Source: Sphingosinicella soli (lineage in GTDB: Bacteria; Pseudomonadota; Alphaproteobacteria; Sphingomonadales; Sphingomonadaceae). Taken from it: a stretch of 64,000 nt of DNA. The translations under genes were made by a program, and so were the position numbers. Positions 60,588-64,000 of the stretch are shown here, one piece after another (position 1 is the stretch's first letter; every line of letters starts with the position of its first letter). The stretch is from assembly GCF_014199685.1 (NCBI RefSeq), contig NZ_JACHNZ010000001.1, forward strand, positions 186,001 to 250,000, in the 5' to 3' direction. The notes beneath the pieces are model-generated. The model worked only from the letters and a program-made list of their open reading frames with translations, ran no database searches and was not told the DNA's origin.

Positions 60588-60727
60588 CGAAGGCGAGAGT
60601 TGATAGTATGGAAGACGTTTTGCATCTATCGTACGTATTTGAAGCATTATTTGTACAAAAATTACAAGACATGGGGTTGCCATGAATGTTTTAATCTCGT
60701 ACATGCGCGGGCCGAATCAAGGAAACC
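60588..60727. promoter_or_regulatory. AT-rich divergent control region upstream of ilvB
   Basis: About 140 bases unusually rich in A and T for this genome separate the sensor kinase from ilvB. It should hold both promoters. A short frame at 60682 begins M-N-V-L-I-S-Y (codons GTT TTA ATC for Val, Leu, Ile; TTA is rare at this GC content) and runs over the ilvB start in another frame. It could be a branched-chain leader, but no terminator hairpin is evident, so this is weak. Confidence 0.5.
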
Positions 60728-62478
60728 ATGGCTGTGAACGAAGAGAAAACCGGAGCGGAGAATCTCATCCAGGCGCTCACCGAACTGGGTGTCGACACCG
60801 TGTTCGGCTATCCGGGCGGTGCCGTACTCCCCATCTATGACGCGCTGTTCCGGCAATCGGTAATCAAGCACGTGCTTGTCCGTCACGAGCAGGCTGCGGT
60901 TCATGCGGCCGAAGGCTATGCGCGCTCGACGGGCAAGCCCGGTGTCGTGCTCGTCACGTCGGGCCCCGGCGCGACCAACGCCGTCACGGGCATTACCGAT
61001 GCCCTGCTGGATTCCATCCCCGTCGTCGTGCTCACCGGGCAGGTCGCCACGCACCTTATCGGGTCGGATGCCTTTCAGGAGTGCGACACGGTGGGCATCA
61101 CGCGCCACTGCTCCAAGCACAACTATCTCGTGAAAGACCCGGAACGGCTCGCCGATATCATCCACGAGGCATTCCACATCGCCACCTCGGGCCGTCCCGG
61201 CCCTGTCGTTATCGACATCCCGAAAGACGTTCAGGTCGCGCGCGCCGGATACCGGAAGCGCTCGGCGCTTCACAACGGCTACAAGCTGCAACTGAAGGGC
61301 GAACTGAAAGACATCGAAGCCGCGGTCGAGATGCTGGCCAAGGCCCAGCGCCCGATCCTCTACACGGGCGGCGGCGTCATCAATTCGGGCAACGGCGCCT
61401 CGCAGTTGCTGCGCGAACTGGCGCGCGTGACGGGCGCGCCTGTCACATCCACACTGATGGGTCTCGGCGCCTTCCCCGCCGCATCGCCGCAGTGGCTCGG
61501 CATGCTCGGCATGCACGGCACCTACGAAGCCAATATGGCGATGAACGAATGCGACCTGATGGTCTGCATCGGTGCGCGCTTCGACGACCGCGTGACAGGC
61601 CGCCTCGACGCTTTCTCGCCGAATTCGAAGAAGATCCACATCGACATCGACCGTTCCTCGATCAACAAGAACGTGAAGGCCGACCTCGGCATCGTCGGCG
61701 ATGTCGGTCATGTGCTCGAAGACATTCTGAAAATCTGGAAATCGCGGGCGCACACGGCGGTCGATCAGACGGCATGGTTCGCGAAAATCGACGCATGGCG
61801 CGAGAAAGACAGCCTCGGCTTCAAGCAGACCGGCAAGGAAATTCTTCCCCAGCATGCAATCTGGCGCCTTTACGAGGCGACCAAGGCCAAGTCGCCAATC
61901 ATCACCACCGAAGTCGGCCAGCATCAGATGTGGGCCGCGCAGCACTTCCATTTCCAAAGCCCGCGCAAGTGGCTTACGTCGGGCGGGCTCGGCACGATGG
62001 GCTACGGGCTACCCGCAGCGATCGGCGCGCAGATGGGCAATCCCAAGGCGCTCGTCATCGATATAGCGGGCGAAGCCTCGATCCTGATGAACATTCAGGA
62101 AATGTCCACCGCCGTGCAATACCGCCTGCCGGTGAAGGTGTTCGTGCTCAACAACGAATATATGGGCATGGTGCGGCAGTGGCAGGAGCTCACCTACGAA
62201 AGCCGCTATTCCGAAAGCTACAGCGAGGCGCTTCCCGATTTCGTGAAGCTCGCGGAGGCTTATGGCTGGAAAGGCATCCGCATCGATGATGTGGACCAGC
62301 TCGATGCCGGGATCGCGGAAATGCTGGCTTACGATGGCCCGGTGTTCGTCGATTGCCGCGTCGCCAAGCTGGAAAACTGCTTTCCGATGATCCCGTCGGG
62401 TGCCGCCCATACCGAAATGATGCTCAATGCGTCGCAGGTGAAGGGCGAACTCGATGAAGACGCGCAGGCGCTCGTCTG

Positions 62479-62479
<1 letters not shown>
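60728..62479 (+). CDS. ilvB: Acetolactate synthase large (catalytic) subunit
   Basis: Thiamine-diphosphate enzyme that makes acetolactate or acetohydroxybutyrate, the first common step of valine, leucine and isoleucine synthesis. The catalytic glutamate is in RHEQAAVHAAEGYAR (about residues 57-71). The ThDP-binding stretch around GEASILMNIQEMSTA and NNEYMGMVRQW is intact. 583 residues is normal. The ATG follows AAGGAAACC. It overlaps the regulatory subunit gene by one base (TGATG). Confidence 0.97.

Positions 62480-64000
<1,521 letters not shown>

Overview
The window is a 64 kb, GC-rich, gene-dense stretch of bacterial chromosome with no rRNA, tRNA, CRISPR array, prophage or insertion sequence that I could recognise. 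The gene set points to an alphaproteobacterium, most likely of the order Sphingomonadales. The evidence is a CckA-type hybrid kinase, an F0 operon split from F1 with paired b and b' subunits, the smc-dsbA-dciA-mutY neighbourhood, gatCAB, a pseudo-dihydroorotase beside pyrB, and LexA boxes of the alphaproteobacterial GTTC-N7-GTTC type. Genus and species cannot be decided from the sequence alone.

Layout. 1-6.5 kb: ETF-ubiquinone oxidoreductase followed by a truncated secreted protein, a family-4-like uracil-DNA glycosylase overlapping moaB, a palindromic repeat, a VOC protein divergent from an SplB-like radical SAM protein with a LexA box between them, and an acyl-CoA ligase. 6.5-8.4 kb: a small membrane protein behind two tandem LexA boxes, then the pssA-psd phosphatidylethanolamine operon. 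8.5-20.4 kb: icd, a CPA2 antiporter, alaS, a divergent EF-G-like GTPase, recA (LexA box) and cckA. 20.4-26.7 kb: an MFS exporter, cysK, a D,D-carboxypeptidase and the F0 genes atpI-B-E-b'-b. 26.9-38.6 kb: smc, a DsbA-like lipoprotein, dciA, mutY, an RND adaptor/pump pair, tspO, ubiK and a YbjN protein. 38.6-47.7 kb: gatCAB with a coupled secreted protein, a DUF4153 membrane protein, a D-aminoacylase-like lipoprotein, a DUF3089 hydrolase and ruvX, ending in a long inverted repeat. 47.7-57 kb: an MHS transporter, pyrB and pseudo-pyrC, a SPOR/RHH/ParA cluster facing a Sel1-SPOR protein, a PilZ protein and a degenerate methyltransferase-like protein. 57-64 kb: serB and miaA with overlapping start codons, a CHASE3 hybrid kinase, and ilvB-ilvN-ilvC (ilvC cut by the window end).

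Most of this is core housekeeping: translation (alaS, gatCAB, miaA, ruvX), chromosome maintenance (recA, smc, dciA, mutY, UDG), energy (F0, ETF-QO, icd), amino acids (cysK, serB, ilv), pyrimidines, phospholipids and envelope. The thread I find most interesting is a DNA-damage circuit. Four exact GTTC-N7-GTTC boxes lie in front of recA, a radical SAM/VOC pair and an undescribed 75-residue single-pass membrane protein. That last gene carries two tandem boxes and is a good candidate for a new SOS-induced membrane effector, for example a division inhibitor. Other points worth a second look are the EF-G-like protein that has lost the switch II histidine, the pseudo-dihydroorotase, the orphan ParA/RHH/SPOR cluster, and a hairpin over the antiporter ribosome binding site.
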